From contig JBBQSF010000129.1 in NCBI GenBank assembly GCA_038214085.1, forward strand, positions 1 through 8,442: a stretch of 8,442 nucleotides of DNA, read 5' to 3'. The stretch comes from JBBQSF01 sp038214085 (GTDB lineage: Bacteria > Bacteroidota > Bacteroidia > Bacteroidales > CG2-30-32-10). The notes under the pieces are model-generated. The model was not told where the DNA came from. It saw nothing but the letters and a program-made list of their open reading frames with translations, and did not search any database. Made by a program: the position numbers and the translations under genes. This document shows, one piece after another, positions 6,880-8,442 of the stretch (positions are counted from its first letter, which is position 1; each line of letters opens with the position of its first letter).

Positions 6880-6888
6880 TGCGTCAAA

Positions 6889-8373
6889 ATGCTAAAAAAA
6901 TTTCTTAAAAATATTGCCCTGGTTTTGTTCCTTAATCTATTGATTAAGCCATTCTGGATACTCGGTATTGATAGAACTGTTCAGAATGTTGTGGGTGTTG
7001 AAAATTACGGTTTTTATTATGCCATTTTCAGTTTTTCATTCTTATTGAACATTCTTCTTGATTTTGGAATCACAAATTTTAACAACAAGAATATAGCCGA
7101 AAACAATCATTTGCTTCGCAAACATTTGTCAAGCATCATTGTGTTAAAACTTATTCTGGGATGCATCTATTTATTACTTACTATAATTTGCGCTTTTATT
7201 ATTCGTTACGATTCCATACAGATCATGCTGCTGCTGATTCTAGCCTTTAACCAGTTCTTAATTACATTTATTCTCTATTTGCGATCGAACCTTTCGGGGC
7301 TTCATTTATTTAAAATCGACAGTTTTATTTCAGTTTTAGACCGATCGATAATGATTATCGTTTGTTCTGTGCTGTTATGGGGAAACCTACCTATTGAATT
7401 TTCCATACGTTGGTATGTGTTTGCGCAAACTTTTGCTTATTTTGTAACAGCAGTTATCACCTTGATTATTGTATTTAAAAAAGCAAATTCGAAGTTTTTG
7501 AAACTAAACTGGAATCTTGCCTTTTCGATAATGATTATCAAAAAGAGTTTTCCATTTGCCATTCTTGTTTTGTTAATGACATTTTACAACCGTATTGATA
7601 CCGTTATGATGGAGCGTATGCTTCCCGATAGAATCGGAGAAAGGGAGTCGGGAATTTATGCATCGGCTTACCGCTTGCTTGATGCCACAAACATGATTGC
7701 CTATTTGTTCGCTGTTTTGCTACTGCCATTGTTTGCAAAAATGATTAAGCTCAAGGAATCTGTTTTGGAATTGGTTAGACTGGCTTTTTCTTTGTTGTTT
7801 GTACCTGCGATAATCATTTCGCTTGTGTCATTTTTTTACAGTTCGGAAATCATGCACTTGCTTTATCCCTTTAACCCCAAAGCCCTCGAAAGCATTGCAC
7901 AATATAATCTTCGAATCGAAGAAACATCCAGAGTTTTTGGCTTTCTGATGGGCTGCTTTGTTCCCATTTCTACAACCTATGTTTTCGGCACATTACTTAC
8001 AGCCAATGGCAATTTAAAACATTTAAACATTATGGCAGCATGTGGAATGGTGATAAACGTAGTGATGAATCTAATTCTCATTCCTAATTTTTTTGCCACA
8101 GGTTCGGCTTTGTCAAGCTTTTCTACTCAAGTTATTACTGCAGCCGCTCAGGTAATAATTGCACAGAGAGTTTTCAGGTTTAAAGTTGATTACCGATTTT
8201 TAACTACGCTTTTTGTCTTTGTTGCAGGTGTTATTATTGTTGGTTTATGGACTACTCAGTTGGAATCAGGATGGTTTACACGTATAATAATAATGAGTAG
8301 CCTGAGCTTTATTTTAGCATTGGCATTGCGTATCATAAGTTTCCGTTCTATGTTCAAGATATTGAAGACTTAG
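6889..8373 (+). CDS. Wzx-like oligosaccharide/polysaccharide flippase (MOP superfamily)
   Basis: This 494-residue integral inner-membrane protein has the length, the roughly 12-14 hydrophobic spans and the short polar loops of MOP-superfamily polysaccharide flippases. These move undecaprenyl-linked glycan units from the cytoplasmic to the periplasmic face. Family landmarks are the N-terminal KPFWILGIDRTVQNVVGVENYGFYYAIF region (20-47), LLDFGITNFNNKNIA (56-70), FYNRIDTVMMERML (232-245) followed by GIYASAYRLLD (255-265), the central acidic/charged loop near 330-350, and NLKHLNIMAACGMVINVVMNLILIP (375-399). I chose ATG at 6889; an in-frame TTG at 6877 would add four residues but overlaps the -7 promoter element. 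No Shine-Dalgarno is present. The glycosyltransferase gene is divergent next door, which fits glycan assembly. The substrate cannot be read from sequence. A lipid-II (MurJ) or teichuronic-type role is less likely because of the context. Confidence 0.9.
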   Translation: MLKKFLKNIALVLFLNLLIKPFWILGIDRTVQNVVGVENYGFYYAIFSFSFLLNILLDFGITNFNNKNIAENNHLLRKHLSSIIVLKLILGCIYLLLTIICAFIIRYDSIQIMLLLILAFNQFLITFILYLRSNLSGLHLFKIDSFISVLDRSIMIIVCSVLLWGNLPIEFSIRWYVFAQTFAYFVTAVITLIIVFKKANSKFLKLNWNLAFSIMIIKKSFPFAILVLLMTFYNRIDTVMMERMLPDRIGERESGIYASAYRLLDATNMIAYLFAVLLLPLFAKMIKLKESVLELVRLAFSLLFVPAIIISLVSFFYSSEIMHLLYPFNPKALESIAQYNLRIEETSRVFGFLMGCFVPISTTYVFGTLLTANGNLKHLNIMAACGMVINVVMNLILIPNFFATGSALSSFSTQVITAAAQVIIAQRVFRFKVDYRFLTTLFVFVAGVIIVGLWTTQLESGWFTRIIIMSSLSFILALALRIISFRSMFKILKT

Positions 8374-8412
8374 CAGAAACTTAAATACATGAATACATTA
8401 AAAAAAAATTCC

Positions 8413-8420
8413 TATTTTTG
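8413..8420 (+). promoter_or_regulatory. -7 promoter element for a gene beyond the right edge
   Basis: TATTTTTG exactly fits TAnnTTTG and lies 40 bases after the flippase stop codon, facing right. The last 22 bases of the window contain no start codon, so its gene would begin outside. No -33 box is seen at the expected distance, and the 69 bases after the flippase stop (8374-8442) hold no terminator hairpin. If real, the next gene has its own promoter rather than relying only on readthrough. Confidence 0.35.
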
Positions 8421-8442
8421 ACCTTTTAATTTCAATTTCAAA

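Noticed and set aside
6877..6888. TTG start for the flippase four codons upstream of the ATG
   Set aside because: The TTG is part of the -7 promoter element TACTTTTG and would not be in the transcript.
1..8442. CRISPR array, insertion sequence, prophage or toxin-antitoxin or defence system
   Set aside because: There are no regularly spaced repeats, no transposase, integrase or phage motifs and no small paired genes; the gene content is housekeeping plus envelope and glycan functions.

Overview
This is an AT-rich chromosomal segment that reads as Bacteroidota. Three things support that. The DUF4783 protein is of a kind known mainly from this phylum. Matches to the Bacteroidota -7 promoter element (TAnnTTTG) precede several genes, while Shine-Dalgarno sequences are mostly absent. 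The M1 peptidase carries a C-terminal extension that looks like an outer-membrane barrel. I cannot name a genus. Six protein genes were found; one runs off the left edge. There is no RNA gene, CRISPR array, transposase, integrase or phage gene.

Layout. (1) Positions 1-2541, minus strand: a large secreted M1-family zinc metallopeptidase missing its C-terminus. (2) Positions 2542-2804: a non-coding gap with a very GC-rich cluster of small inverted repeats that looks like a dispersed repeat. (3) Positions 2805-5006, minus strand: a tight three-gene set in transcription order DUF4783 protein, nadC (quinolinate phosphoribosyltransferase) and a YihY/BrkB-family membrane protein, with gaps of 18 and 9 bases, so probably one operon. 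(4) Positions 5135-5608, plus strand: rlmH, the 23S rRNA pseudouridine-1915 methyltransferase, divergent from that operon. (5) Positions 5621-6763, minus strand: a GT4 glycosyltransferase, convergent with rlmH across only 12 bases and apparently starting at TTG. (6) Positions 6889-8373, plus strand: a Wzx-like polysaccharide flippase, divergent from the glycosyltransferase, with a promoter almost touching its start codon. A further promoter-like element lies near the right edge.

How the genes fit together. The middle block is housekeeping: NAD biosynthesis, ribosome modification and two conserved envelope proteins. The glycosyltransferase and flippase are a plausible pair for building and exporting a lipid-linked glycan, and could mark the edge of a surface-polysaccharide locus to the right; no polymerase or sugar-nucleotide gene is visible to confirm this. 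The M1 peptidase appears independent. I see no convincing undescribed multi-gene system. The points most worth a second look are the peptidase-barrel fusion, the GC-rich repeat and the near-leaderless flippase promoter.
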